Shown here one piece after another: positions 17,733 to 27,968 of a stretch of DNA of 64,000 bases. A model generated the notes under the pieces. It searched no databases. It saw only the letters and a list, made by a program, of their open reading frames with translations, and was not told where the DNA came from. Every line of letters starts with the position of its first letter. Within the stretch, counting starts at the first letter, position 1. The stretch covers positions 62,001 through 126,000 of the forward strand of contig CACJLN010000002.1 in the NCBI GenBank assembly GCA_902594255.1. Direction: 5' to 3'. This DNA is from an uncultured Pelagibacteraceae bacterium (GTDB lineage Bacteria > Pseudomonadota > Alphaproteobacteria > Pelagibacterales > Pelagibacteraceae). Made by a program: the position numbers and the translations under genes.

Positions 17733-18697
17733 TTGTTGTCCTCCCATAATTTTTTATAGTCCAAGAAAGGAGATAAGCCGTAACTTGAATTAACGTTGGT
17801 TAAATGAAGAGATAGACTTTTGATTGGTGAAATACAAACCTCATTTTCATAAATTTCGTTAATATATTTTTCAAAAGGATCATGGCGATCTAAGCAAGTT
17901 TTGTAAAAATTTTCCCAATATTTATTCAGTAAATTTTTACTTAACATAAATGTACATAGGGTCTTATTAATTGTTCTCCAATGTCTATTGCTACCAATCA
18001 AAATATTTGTTTTTTCATCATTCATATAAAGATAAGGATAGTCTGCCGGGCACATAATTATGTCTTTTTTTACTTGTGAGGCTATTCTTTCATATGACGA
18101 AATCATTTCATCTAGCATTGTTTCAGAGTGAATATAATCATCCTCGATAAAAAAAATTAGATCATCACTTTGGTTTTTACCAATTTCAAAACTCTGGAGT
18201 AAGCTCGCTAAGTTAGAAAAAGTCTCTGTTTTTTCCTGTTTTTTAATTATGGATTTATATTTTTCATGGTCTAATGGAATAATTTCAATATTTTGATCTT
18301 GAATTAATTTTCTAATTTTATCTAAGTTATCTTTTTTTGATTGATCATCAACAATAATTGTCTTGATTTTTATAACAGGATATTTATTGCGACAAACGGT
18401 TATTGCTTTGATTAATGAATTAATAGATCTTATTGAGTACTCAATTTTTGGTTGCTCAAACAATCTTTTCTTTTTTTGATCCCATATTTCTATCACTGTA
18501 TTCATACGTAACACAATTAATAACGACTTAACTTTTTTTGTAATTTTAACATTTCCTAGAGGTAATATTATCGATTTTTGATTAATAACTGAAAGTTGAT
18601 CATTAAGTTCTTTTTCTAATGAAGGTGATACAAAATTATTTTGATCAATAATTTCGTAACCTAACAATCTTGCAAGTTTTATAAAAATTTTTTTCAT
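17729..18697 (-). CDS. Glycosyltransferase-like protein
   Basis: VIKIKTIIVDDQSKKDN, DLIFFIEDDYIHSETMLDEMI pattern of GT-A folds. Confidence 0.6.
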   Translation of the reverse strand: MKKIFIKLARLLGYEIIDQNNFVSPSLEKELNDQLSVINQKSIILPLGNVKITKKVKSLLIVLRMNTVIEIWDQKKKRLFEQPKIEYSIRSINSLIKAITVCRNKYPVIKIKTIIVDDQSKKDNLDKIRKLIQDQNIEIIPLDHEKYKSIIKKQEKTETFSNLASLLQSFEIGKNQSDDLIFFIEDDYIHSETMLDEMISSYERIASQVKKDIIMCPADYPYLYMNDEKTNILIGSNRHWRTINKTLCTFMLSKNLLNKYWENFYKTCLDRHDPFEKYINEIYENEVCISPIKSLSLHLTNVNSSYGLSPFLDYKKLWEDNK

Positions 18698-18733
18698 AAA
18701 TATAAAATATATGGTATAGATATTTATCTGATT

Positions 18734-19117
18734 ATGACAATTAAATCATCTCAAACTCTTGTATCTGAAGCACTTAAAGAGATAAAAACTATTTCAACTG
18801 ATGAAGCTCATGAAATGTCAAACAATAACCAATGTAATTTAATTGATATTAGGGATATTAGAGAACTTGAAAAAGAGGGTAGGGTAGAAAATGCCAATCA
18901 TATCCCAAGGGGTATGCTTGAATTCTGGTTAGATCCTGACAGCATATATTTTAAAAAAGGAAAACTAGATTTAAATAAAGAAATGGTTTTATTTTGTGCT
19001 GGGGGTTTAAGATCTGCATTAGCAGCAAAATCATTAAAAGATATGGGTTTTAAAAAAGTTTCTCATATAGACGGTGGTTTTGGTGCAATCAAGCAAAGTA
19101 AATTTAAAATTGTTTAA
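18734..19117 (+). CDS. Rhodanese-like domain protein
   Basis: NLIDIRDIRE...VLFCAGGLRSALAAKSLKDMGF. Confidence 0.9.
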   Translation: MTIKSSQTLVSEALKEIKTISTDEAHEMSNNNQCNLIDIRDIRELEKEGRVENANHIPRGMLEFWLDPDSIYFKKGKLDLNKEMVLFCAGGLRSALAAKSLKDMGFKKVSHIDGGFGAIKQSKFKIV

Positions 19118-19698
19118 GAATTGTATTCATCTAAAGCATAATCAAGACGATCTTGTCCCCAAAAAATTTTGTTATTAACAACAAATGTTGGTGCACCAAA
19201 AATATCTTTTTCAAAGGCATTACTGGTTAGGTTTTTTAGCATTTCTTTAATATCATTTTTTTCAATATCATCTAGAAATTTTTTTTTATTTAAGTCTGAT
19301 TTTTTAATTATATTGTCAACAATTTCCTTATCAGAAATATCTAAATTATCTTTCCAATAAGCATCAAAACAATTTTCAAAGAATTTTTTTTTAAGATCTT
19401 TATCAACAACAAGATATCCCCTCATTAGATATAAAGAATTTATTGGAAATTTTAAATTCCATTTGAATTCAATATTATTTTTAACAGCAATTAATTCACA
19501 ATCACTTTTCATATTTTTTAGTTTGCGTTCATTAAAAGCAGGTGGAGTTATCTTTCCAAGGTTATGTAGACCTCCAAGCAATATAGGCTTATAATTAATA
19601 TTAAGTATGTTATCTTTATTTAATGAACTTAATCTCTTATAAGCTAAATAAGAATATGGACTTATAAAATCAAAATAAAAATCCAAATTTTTAGTCAT
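19114..19698 (-). CDS. 2-hydroxychromene-2-carboxylate isomerase/DsbA-family protein
   Basis: DFYFDFISPYSYLAYKRL ... IFGAPTFVVNNKIFWGQDRLD. Confidence 0.88.
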   Translation of the reverse strand: MTKNLDFYFDFISPYSYLAYKRLSSLNKDNILNINYKPILLGGLHNLGKITPPAFNERKLKNMKSDCELIAVKNNIEFKWNLKFPINSLYLMRGYLVVDKDLKKKFFENCFDAYWKDNLDISDKEIVDNIIKKSDLNKKKFLDDIEKNDIKEMLKNLTSNAFEKDIFGAPTFVVNNKIFWGQDRLDYALDEYNS

Positions 19699-20164
19699 AT
19701 AAACTGATGCTTTTTGCGTGAAATATTCTAATCAACCAATAAATAAATAAACCTAATGGCCCTATTAAATATGTAGTTAATAGAGGAAAAATCATCAATA
19801 TTTTATTAATAGAAAATTTCTGTGAGTCTTTAACAATCCAACCACCTGTAAAGAGATTGATACAAATAAAATGTGTCCAAAACATCATGAGAAAAGTTTT
19901 ATCAGAAAATAAGTCGGATATATTATCTATACTTAGATAAAGACTAAAATTATTATTAAAAGGATAAGTATTTAAATAAGCTTTATATAGAATAAAAATA
20001 TAAACTCCAGTTAAAATAAAAATTGGAAAAATTGAGGTTACAAAATACCTACAAAAATAAGATTGAGGAAAAAAAATTAACACTAACCAAAAGGGCAAAA
20101 CTCCTAAATTTACCCAATAATAAAGCATTTCAACTGTAAAATAAGTATAAATTTGTTCGATCAT
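19691..20164 (-). CDS. ABA4-like (DUF4281) membrane protein
   Basis: FWTHFICINLFTGGWIVKDS...LIGPLGLFIYWLIR pattern. Confidence 0.7.
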   Translation of the reverse strand: MIEQIYTYFTVEMLYYWVNLGVLPFWLVLIFFPQSYFCRYFVTSIFPIFILTGVYIFILYKAYLNTYPFNNNFSLYLSIDNISDLFSDKTFLMMFWTHFICINLFTGGWIVKDSQKFSINKILMIFPLLTTYLIGPLGLFIYWLIRIFHAKSISLYD

Positions 20165-20189
20165 TTACAATTATATTATATTAAATCTT

Positions 20190-20756
20190 TTGATGATTCC
20201 CATAAGAAATAAAAAAAAAACTCTTCAGGTAACTGTTGAGGAAATGAGAAATTTTGCATTCGCTTATGTTGAAAAATATGCACCATCAAAACAGCAGCTT
20301 AAAACATACTTATTAAAGAAATATTTAAAGATTTCTGTACCGAACGTAAAAAAACAAGATGTTAATAATTTAATCGATATCGTTTTGTCGGATTTAGAAA
20401 AGAACAGATTTATTAATGACAAATTTTATTCTGAAACTAAAGCTAAGAGTATGATTCGACGAGGAAATTCATTAAATAAAATAAGAAGTTATTTAATAGG
20501 CAAAGGTATAGAAGATAATTTTATTAAAGAAACAGTAAATAAAATTCAAGATGAGAATTCAGATCAAGATTTTTTTTCAGCAATCAAAGTTTGTAAAAAA
20601 AAAAGAATAGGACCAGCTAGAATAGATGATAATAGACCTTTATTTTATAAAAAAGATATTTCTTTATTAGCAAGGAATGGCTTTGATTTTGAAACTTCAA
20701 AAAAGGTGATGGACTTAAAAAAAGAAGATTATCTAAAAATTACAAAATTACTTTAA
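20190..20756 (+). CDS. recX: RecX-like regulatory protein
   Basis: RFINDKFYSETKAKSMIRRGNSLNKIRSYLIGKGI. Confidence 0.75.
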   Translation: MMIPIRNKKKTLQVTVEEMRNFAFAYVEKYAPSKQQLKTYLLKKYLKISVPNVKKQDVNNLIDIVLSDLEKNRFINDKFYSETKAKSMIRRGNSLNKIRSYLIGKGIEDNFIKETVNKIQDENSDQDFFSAIKVCKKKRIGPARIDDNRPLFYKKDISLLARNGFDFETSKKVMDLKKEDYLKITKLL

Positions 20757-20891
20757 CTTTTTATTTTTTTCGATTTTTACCAAGTTGTCAATTTTATTTT
20801 TAATATAATTTTTGACAAAAACAAATACTAATAATCCGAAAATTGAGACTGATACTAAAATGATAAGTATAATTCTTAATTGATCATCCAT
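20748..20891 (-). CDS. 47-aa single-TM hypothetical protein
   Basis: MDDQLRIILIILVSVSIFGLLVFVFVKNYIKNKIDNLVKIEKNKKLK*, translated by eye. Confidence 0.5.
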   Translation of the reverse strand: MDDQLRIILIILVSVSIFGLLVFVFVKNYIKNKIDNLVKIEKNKKLK

Positions 20892-21664
20892 TATAAAATT
20901 CCTTTACTTTTTAAAATTAAACTTGGATTTTTAAAATCTTCTTTACCATACAAAATCTCATTACCATTAAAATCAGTAACGTTTCCCCCTGTATGCTTTA
21001 GAATTGCGTGACCTGCTGCTATATCCCACTCACAAGCTCTAGGCTCTGCAACATACCCATCAAATTCACCAGCAGCTATCACACAAAATTTTAAAGAACT
21101 TTTCATTCTTACATATTTTTTAACATTTAATTCTTTATGAATTTTCTCTATTTCTGGTTTTATTTTATTAGAATAAGAAACAAATTTAATTTCATTTTTA
21201 TTAAAATTTTTTTTTCCATTAAGTTTAACAGGTTTTCCATTAATTAATTCAAATGCATAATTCATCCCATAAGAGTAAAACATTCTATTTTTTGCAGGCG
21301 CATAAATTAATCCAGCTACTGGCCTTTTATCAATTATTAAACCAGCGTTAATAGTAAATTCATCTTTATTATTTATATAATCATAAGTTCCATCTATTGG
21401 ATCTATTAACCAAAAATTTTTAAGGCTTTTTATTGATTTATTATCTGATGTTTCTTCAGAAATTATAGGAATATCTGGAGTAAGTTTTGATATTTTTTGA
21501 GATATAATTTTATTTACTTCTAAGTCACCATTGCTAACAGGAGTATTATCTAATTTTGTTTCTTTGGTTAATCCCTTATTCCTTAGATCTAAGGAGATCT
21601 TTCCTGCGTTCAAGAATGTATCAACTAAATTTTCCACAACAACTTTGATATTAATTTTTGTCAT
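20891..21664 (-). CDS. cysQ: 3'(2'),5'-bisphosphate nucleotidase/inositol monophosphatase family
   Basis: FWLIDPIDGTYDYIN and CEWDIAAGHAIL motifs. Confidence 0.88.
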   Translation of the reverse strand: MTKINIKVVVENLVDTFLNAGKISLDLRNKGLTKETKLDNTPVSNGDLEVNKIISQKISKLTPDIPIISEETSDNKSIKSLKNFWLIDPIDGTYDYINNKDEFTINAGLIIDKRPVAGLIYAPAKNRMFYSYGMNYAFELINGKPVKLNGKKNFNKNEIKFVSYSNKIKPEIEKIHKELNVKKYVRMKSSLKFCVIAAGEFDGYVAEPRACEWDIAAGHAILKHTGGNVTDFNGNEILYGKEDFKNPSLILKSKGIL

Positions 21665-21827
21665 TTATTTTTTTTAATTCTATATTTTCAGCATTAATAA
21701 CTTTTTTTCCAACATTCTCAAAATTGACTGTTATTTTATCTTTAATAATTGACTGGACCTGACCGATACCCCAGTCTTTATTGTGTGGATTGAAAACTTT
21801 GTCACCTGGTTCAAAATCATAAATCAT
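21651..21827 (-). CDS. 58-aa DUF3553-like protein
   Basis: [58 protein letters not shown], translated by eye. Confidence 0.65.
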   Translation of the reverse strand: MIYDFEPGDKVFNPHNKDWGIGQVQSIIKDKITVNFENVGKKVINAENIELKKINDKN

Positions 21828-21868
21828 TTAATTTAATTTATATTAGAAATGAGTATAAATACCACCAA

Positions 21869-22987
21869 ATGTATAATGAATTAAATTCTATAGGATTAGA
21901 TAAAAAACCTTCAGATACAACTGTGGTTGTCGCTATGTCGGGTGGAGTAGATTCATCTACTGTCGCAGGTATGATGAAAAATGAAGGATATAAAATAATT
22001 GGAATTACTTTAAAACTTTATGACGATGGAAAAGACGTTGCGTCCTCAAAGCAATGTTGTTCAGGTCAAGATATCATGGATGCAAAAAGAGTTGCCAATA
22101 AATTAGGAATCGAACATAAAATTCTTTATTATCAAAATAAGTTTAAACAAGGAGTTATAGATAATTTTGTTGATAGTTATTTAAAAGGTGAAACACCCAT
22201 TCCATGTGTTCAATGCAATCAAACAGTAAAATTTAAAGATTTATTTGAAGTATCTAAGGATTTAAAAGCCGATGCAATGATCACAGGTCATTATGTTAAA
22301 AGTGTTACATCAGGAAATGAAACAAATATGTATAGAGCTGTAGATGAGAATAGAGATCAAAGCTATTTTTTATTCAACACTACTAAAGATCAGTTAAACT
22401 ATCTTAGATTTCCACTTGGTGGCATGCTAAAAGATGAAACTAGGAAGATAGCGAAGCAATTAGATCTAAACGTTTCGGATAAACCTGACAGTCAAGATAT
22501 CTGCTTTGTACCTAACGGAGATTATGCATCAGTTATCCAAAAATTTAAGCCAGAGGCTTATAAAAAAGGGAATATTAAGGATCTGAATGGAAAAGTGATC
22601 GGTGTGCATGATGGTATAGTCAATTTTACTATTGGGCAAAGAAAAGGAATAAAAGTTGCTGACAAAGACCCTTTATACGTTCTTAAAATTAATGCAGATA
22701 AAAATGAAATTATAGTTGGACCTAAAGACAAATTAGGAAAGAAAAAAATTTACTTAAATAATTTAAATTTATTGGCTAACAAAAATGAATTTAAAGATGA
22801 AATTTTAGTAAAGGTAAGATCAACTGGAAAGCTTCTTAATGCAAAAATTTCCTTTAAAGATTTAGAAAAAGCTGAAGTAAATCTTAAAATTTCTGAAGAT
22901 GGAATTTCTCCTGGTCAAGCTTGTGTTTTTTATAAAAAAGATAACTTTGGATATAAAGTTTTAGGTGGTGGCTGGATTACAAATTAA
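21869..22987 (+). CDS. mnmA: tRNA-specific 2-thiouridylase
   Basis: [39 protein letters not shown]. Confidence 0.96.
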   Translation: MYNELNSIGLDKKPSDTTVVVAMSGGVDSSTVAGMMKNEGYKIIGITLKLYDDGKDVASSKQCCSGQDIMDAKRVANKLGIEHKILYYQNKFKQGVIDNFVDSYLKGETPIPCVQCNQTVKFKDLFEVSKDLKADAMITGHYVKSVTSGNETNMYRAVDENRDQSYFLFNTTKDQLNYLRFPLGGMLKDETRKIAKQLDLNVSDKPDSQDICFVPNGDYASVIQKFKPEAYKKGNIKDLNGKVIGVHDGIVNFTIGQRKGIKVADKDPLYVLKINADKNEIIVGPKDKLGKKKIYLNNLNLLANKNEFKDEILVKVRSTGKLLNAKISFKDLEKAEVNLKISEDGISPGQACVFYKKDNFGYKVLGGGWITN

Positions 22988-23690
22988 TTTTTTTCCACAT
23001 AAAAAAAGTAAACAAATAAAAGGTTATAACACCAATGAAATAATCCCATTCTAATGCATGTTTAAAAAATTTTAAATTAAAACCCATAAAGTCATTTCCT
23101 GGCAAGCTTATAATAGGGATACTTATTGCTGCTACAACTATCAAAATTGATACTAGAACTAACTTAGCTTTTAAAAAATTTGGGTTGATAAGATCTATTA
23201 TTTTATTTTTAAAAGAGTACAAAATTATAACTAAATATGTTTGTGCAACTATTTCAAAAATTATAAATGATAACATAATTACCCGTCTGAATAATTTATA
23301 TAGATCATAGTCAAATTTTACCCCTAAAAAAATTGAGTGAACAGTTAGAGCTATCGCTGATGCTACACCAAAAAAAATTATTTTTTTAATATGTTTATGT
23401 TCCCCGCCAACTTTCAGTAAAATCTCTCTGTTTAGATACCAATATCGGATTAATAAATACGAGGTTAAAAACATAGCAGGTTTAAAAATAAGATAAGTAG
23501 GAAATACTCTAGCTGTCCTGCTTATAGAAGCACCACCATCAATATATGGAAATGTGTTATGAATTATGTCTGCTCGATTAGGAAATAAACCATGAAATTG
23601 GGTTATCAATATTAAGCAAGTGTTTACCGCTACAAAAGGAACTATAAATATCCAAATACTCATGGATTTAACTTTTTTTATCTGTTCCAT
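22977..23690 (-). CDS. Multi-pass membrane protein, possibly Frag1/DRAM/PGAP2-like
   Basis: 6-7 hydrophobic segments; [25 protein letters not shown] weakly resembles that family. Confidence 0.4.
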   Translation of the reverse strand: MEQIKKVKSMSIWIFIVPFVAVNTCLILITQFHGLFPNRADIIHNTFPYIDGGASISRTARVFPTYLIFKPAMFLTSYLLIRYWYLNREILLKVGGEHKHIKKIIFFGVASAIALTVHSIFLGVKFDYDLYKLFRRVIMLSFIIFEIVAQTYLVIILYSFKNKIIDLINPNFLKAKLVLVSILIVVAAISIPIISLPGNDFMGFNLKFFKHALEWDYFIGVITFYLFTFFMWKKINL

Positions 23691-23698
23691 TAGAAAAA

Positions 23699-23782
23699 CT
23701 ATTTTTTTTTGTTTTTCTTTCTGGCTCGTCTTTTTTTTGAGCCCATTTTTCTCCGGCCTCTATGCTTTTTTGGATATCCCAT
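23699..23782 (-). CDS. 27-aa highly basic microprotein
   Basis: MGYPKKHRGRRKMGSKKRRARKKNKKK*, translated by eye, just upstream of the membrane protein gene. Confidence 0.4.
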   Translation of the reverse strand: MGYPKKHRGRRKMGSKKRRARKKNKKK

Positions 23783-23858
23783 TATTTCCTTTAGTTATAA
23801 TTTAATTGAAATTATGTCAGGGATATAGCATTGTCTTTTATAGTTATCAATTTTTTTT

Positions 23859-25034
23859 ATGTCTAAATCTTTCAAGACTTTTTTAAAGCACACAGCTAAA
23901 GATTTTCATAATCAATCTGTCAATCCGCCAGTAGTAAGAGCATCTACAATTATATTTAAGTCTATGCAGCATTTAAGAAAAACTCAGGTTAAAGCACAAA
24001 AAAATCCTATTGGTGGACATTATGATTATGGAAGACAAGGAACTTCCACAACTTATATATTACAAAAAATTTTAACAAAACTTGAGGAAAGCTATCATGT
24101 TTTCACTACACCAACTGGTTTTGGCTCTGTTTTTTTAGCAATTTTTAGTGTTGTAAGACCTGGAGATGAAATGTTGGTTGCAGACCCAGTTTATAGTCCA
24201 ACAAGAATTTTAACAGAAAATTATTTAAAAGAATTTAATATTCATACAACTTTTTATGATCCTAGAAATTTAAAGACTTTAGAAAAATCCATTACAAAAA
24301 AAACTAAACTGATTTTTGTTGAAAATCCAGGTAGCAACACATTTGAATTTCAGGATTTAAAAAAAATAATCTCAGTTGCAAAAAGAAAAAAAATTTTCAC
24401 AGCTATTGATAATACTTGGGCTACACCATATTTTTTTAAACCAATTAAAATTGGTTTTGATATGTCAATTGTTTCTGCAACCAAGTATTATTCTGGACAC
24501 TCTGATGTCATGGGTGGTAGTTTAGCAGTTAATAAAAAGGTTTTTAATAAAGTAAAATTAGCAGAAAAAATTACTGGTTTGAGACTAGGACCTGATGATG
24601 CATATTTAATTACTAGAGGGCTTAGAACATTAGATGTGCGACTTGATAGACACAGCGATAATGCTAAAAAAGTTGCATCTTTTCTAGATAAAAATAAAAA
24701 AATTGAACTGCTTTATCCTTATAAAAAAAATTCATTGAATTATAAAATGTGGAAAAAATATTATTCAGGAGCTTCAGGTTTAATGGGATTAAAAATTAAA
24801 ACAAAAAACTCAAATTCTGTAACAAAATTCGTGAACTCCCTAAGATTGTTTGGCTATGGATATAGTTGGGGTGGTTTTGAAAGTTTAGCTTTACATCAAG
24901 AATCTAGAGAAACAGGGAATAGGAAATATATGAGCCTAGAAAAGAACAAGCATTTAGTAAGACTTCATATAGGTCTAGAAGATCCTAGTGACCTTATTGC
25001 TGATTTAAAACAAGCTCTTAGACATTTAAAATAA
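23859..25034 (+). CDS. metC: PLP-dependent Cys/Met metabolism enzyme, cystathionine beta-lyase-like
   Basis: VDNTWATP-like IDNTWATPYFFKP; SATKYYSGHSDVMGG PLP-Lys motif; SWGGFESL. Confidence 0.85.
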   Translation: MSKSFKTFLKHTAKDFHNQSVNPPVVRASTIIFKSMQHLRKTQVKAQKNPIGGHYDYGRQGTSTTYILQKILTKLEESYHVFTTPTGFGSVFLAIFSVVRPGDEMLVADPVYSPTRILTENYLKEFNIHTTFYDPRNLKTLEKSITKKTKLIFVENPGSNTFEFQDLKKIISVAKRKKIFTAIDNTWATPYFFKPIKIGFDMSIVSATKYYSGHSDVMGGSLAVNKKVFNKVKLAEKITGLRLGPDDAYLITRGLRTLDVRLDRHSDNAKKVASFLDKNKKIELLYPYKKNSLNYKMWKKYYSGASGLMGLKIKTKNSNSVTKFVNSLRLFGYGYSWGGFESLALHQESRETGNRKYMSLEKNKHLVRLHIGLEDPSDLIADLKQALRHLK

Positions 25035-25040
25035 ATTTCA

Positions 25041-26261
25041 ATGCAATCTGAAAAATTTATAAGAAATAACACAGCGTTAATTACTTTAATTGCAGCTAGC
25101 TTAGTTGTTCTAATTTCTTTAGGTGTGAGACAAACATTTGGAATGTTCTTTATGGACTTTAGAGATGATTTAGGAATCTCTTTAACCCAATCTGGTTTAT
25201 CAATTGGTCTTCAAATGTTAATGTGGGGATTGACTGGGCCTATTTTTGGGGTAATAGCAGATAAGTATGGTGGACATAAAGCAATTTCGTTGGCATTTAT
25301 CTTTTTTATAGCTGGAGTTTATTTTTTGTATGCAGGACCAAATACTGGAATTTTTTTTCAAATTGATCTTGGCATTTTAGTTGGTATTGGTCTTGGAGGC
25401 ACTGCTATAAGTATTCCAATGTCTGTTGTAGGTAAACACTTTCCTTTGTCTAATAGAACTATCGCCATGAGTATTGTTACTGCAGTTGGTTCATTTGGTT
25501 ATTTTCTATCTCCTATATTAACAGAGTACTCTCTCACAGAAAACGGCTGGCAAAATACTTTATTTGCATTTATGATTGCTTTAACTATCGGATTTGCTGT
25601 TTCCTTTCTTGTTAGATCTCCATCATTAAATGACACAATTGAACAACCAAATACTCAAAGTACTTTAGAGGCAATTAAAGAAGCTTTTGGTACTAAAAGT
25701 TATTTACTTTTAGTTTCAGGTTTTTTTGTATGCGGTTTTCATATAACTTTAGTTGGAACTCATGTTCCAACATACGTAATTGATAGAGGTTTAGAAAGTT
25801 GGACTGCAGCAGCAATTTTATCATTGATAGGTTTGTTTAATATTTTTGGTTCTTTGACTAGTGGTTATTTATCAACAATAATGAGTAAAAAATTAATACT
25901 AAGTGCAATTTATGGTTTGAGAGGAGTAACAATTATATTTTTTATATTTTTACCGGCGAGCAATATTAACTCTTTTATCTTTGGTGCAAGTTTTGGTTTT
26001 TTATGGCTCTCTACTGTGCCAGCCACAAGTGGCATAGTTGCCCATATGTTTGGCACAAAGTATTTAGGTCTATTATACGGTATTGTCTTTTTAAGCCATC
26101 AAATCGGTTCTTTCTTCGGGGCTTTTCTAGGGGGCTTGTTTCATGATCTTTATGGCTCGTATGATTATGCGTGGTATTTAGCAATTGCCTTATCTGTTTT
26201 TGCGGCAATAATTCATTTACCAATTAAAGAACAACCAGTTTTAAGACTAAAAACAGAGTAA
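25041..26261 (+). CDS. MFS transporter
   Basis: 12-TM pattern with DKYGG loop; FGMFFMDFRDDLGIS. Confidence 0.88.
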   Translation: MQSEKFIRNNTALITLIAASLVVLISLGVRQTFGMFFMDFRDDLGISLTQSGLSIGLQMLMWGLTGPIFGVIADKYGGHKAISLAFIFFIAGVYFLYAGPNTGIFFQIDLGILVGIGLGGTAISIPMSVVGKHFPLSNRTIAMSIVTAVGSFGYFLSPILTEYSLTENGWQNTLFAFMIALTIGFAVSFLVRSPSLNDTIEQPNTQSTLEAIKEAFGTKSYLLLVSGFFVCGFHITLVGTHVPTYVIDRGLESWTAAAILSLIGLFNIFGSLTSGYLSTIMSKKLILSAIYGLRGVTIIFFIFLPASNINSFIFGASFGFLWLSTVPATSGIVAHMFGTKYLGLLYGIVFLSHQIGSFFGAFLGGLFHDLYGSYDYAWYLAIALSVFAAIIHLPIKEQPVLRLKTE

Positions 26262-26262
26262 A

Positions 26263-27414
26263 TTGAATATAACAAAACAATTATCAGATATACATCAGTC
26301 GGGAGCACCTTATATTATTTATAAATCCCAAAAAGGATTTGATCTTTATACTGATTTTTCAAAAAAAATTATTTTGAATAATAAAAATATTAAGAATTTT
26401 TTAAGTAAAATAAATAGAAAAAAATTAAAAAATACCGATCTATTCATTGGTTTTTTTGGATACGAGTTGTTGAATAATTTGATTAATATCAAGGTCCCAA
26501 AACAAAAAAATTTAAATTTTCCAAAAGGAATTTTTTATAAACCAGAAAAAAAGATTAAATTAAGTAATAATTTTAAATATCCAAAACAAAAATTTGCTGC
26601 TGGAAATTTTCATATAAATATGAATAAAAAAAATTATACGAAAATATTCAGTAAATTTAAAAAAAAAATTAAAAAAGGTGAAACCTATCAAATTAAGATT
26701 TGCACCAAATATAAGACCAAATCAAAAATCAATCCCTTAGATTTTTTTTCAAGATTATCTAATAGCAATTTAGCACCAGAGGCCTTCATGATTAAAGATA
26801 ACAATTACTCAATAATTAGTTGTTCGCCCGAGAACTTAATAACAAAAAAAGGTGCTGATATATCAACAAAACCAATAGCTGGGACTGTAAAAAAAACGAA
26901 AAATTTGAATAAGTTAAAAGCGTTAAATTATTTTAGAAAAAATTTAAAAGAGACCAAGGAACACAATATGATAGTTGATATGGAAAGAAATGATTTATCG
27001 AGAATCTGTAAAGTAGGCTCTGTAAAATTATCTAAACAAAAAATTGTCGAAGAATACAAAGATCTCTTTCATTATGTTAGTTTGATTAAAGGAAAATTAA
27101 GAAAAAATATCAACAACTTTGATATAATTAAAGCAATGATGCCAGGTGGTTCAGTTATTGGGTGTCCAAAGATAAATACGCTCAATCTTTTGAATAATCA
27201 GGAAAAAGAAAATAGGAATATTTATACGGGTAGTTTTGGCTACATAAAATTTAATGGTGATATGAGATTTAATATAATTATACGTTCAATTCTAAATTAT
27301 AAAAATATATCTGAAATTTCAGTTGCCTCAGGTGTTGTCGTCGATAGTAATGCCAATCATGAATTTAATGAGAATTTTCTTAAAGCTAAAGCGTTAATAG
27401 ATTTATTTAAATGA
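26263..27414 (+). CDS. pabB: Chorismate-utilising enzyme, aminodeoxychorismate/anthranilate synthase component I-like (TTG start)
   Basis: ISCSPENL, KPIAGTVKK, EHNMIVDMERNDLSRI, MPGGSVIGCPK. Confidence 0.85.
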   Translation: MNITKQLSDIHQSGAPYIIYKSQKGFDLYTDFSKKIILNNKNIKNFLSKINRKKLKNTDLFIGFFGYELLNNLINIKVPKQKNLNFPKGIFYKPEKKIKLSNNFKYPKQKFAAGNFHINMNKKNYTKIFSKFKKKIKKGETYQIKICTKYKTKSKINPLDFFSRLSNSNLAPEAFMIKDNNYSIISCSPENLITKKGADISTKPIAGTVKKTKNLNKLKALNYFRKNLKETKEHNMIVDMERNDLSRICKVGSVKLSKQKIVEEYKDLFHYVSLIKGKLRKNINNFDIIKAMMPGGSVIGCPKINTLNLLNNQEKENRNIYTGSFGYIKFNGDMRFNIIIRSILNYKNISEISVASGVVVDSNANHEFNENFLKAKALIDLFK

Positions 27415-27968
27415 TTTATGTAATTGATCATAACGACTCGTTTACTCATAATGTTGTTCATCAATTCGCTTTATTTGATAAAGTTGACTGCGATAACTAT
27501 GATAAAATTAGCGAAAATAAGATTAAGAAAGCATCTACAATAATTTTCTCACCCGGACCAGGTAATCCAAAAAATTATCCAATAACTTCACAAATTTATA
27601 AAAAATATAAAGGTAAAAAGAAAATCATAGGGATTTGTTTAGGATTTCAACATATTTTATTTTGCGAGGGTGCAAAAATTGTTGAACAAAAAAAAATTTA
27701 TCATGGATTTCAATCAAATATAAAAGTAATCACTGATAAATCTTTATTCAACAAAGGAAAAATATTTAAAGTTGGTAGGTATCATTCTTTAAAATTAAAA
27801 GAACCTTTCAAATCTAACAATTTTGAGATAACTATGAGATGTTTAAATTCAAAAGTTGCAATGGCATTTGAAAATAAAAAGGAAAAAATATATGGATTTC
27901 AATTTCACCCAGAATCTTTTTTAACTATCAATGGTAACCTACTTATTAAAAAAATCTTATCAGCTTGA
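27411..27968 (+). CDS. pabA: Glutamine amidotransferase component II
   Basis: VIDHNDSFTHN, SPGPGNP, GICLGFQ, FQFHPES. Confidence 0.9.
   Translation: MIYVIDHNDSFTHNVVHQFALFDKVDCDNYDKISENKIKKASTIIFSPGPGNPKNYPITSQIYKKYKGKKKIIGICLGFQHILFCEGAKIVEQKKIYHGFQSNIKVITDKSLFNKGKIFKVGRYHSLKLKEPFKSNNFEITMRCLNSKVAMAFENKKEKIYGFQFHPESFLTINGNLLIKKILSA

Noticed and set aside
23783-23858. Possible SAM riboswitch before the metC-like gene (SAR11 use SAM-V elsewhere)
   Set aside because: Leader is short and AT-rich with no convincing pseudoknot pairing visible
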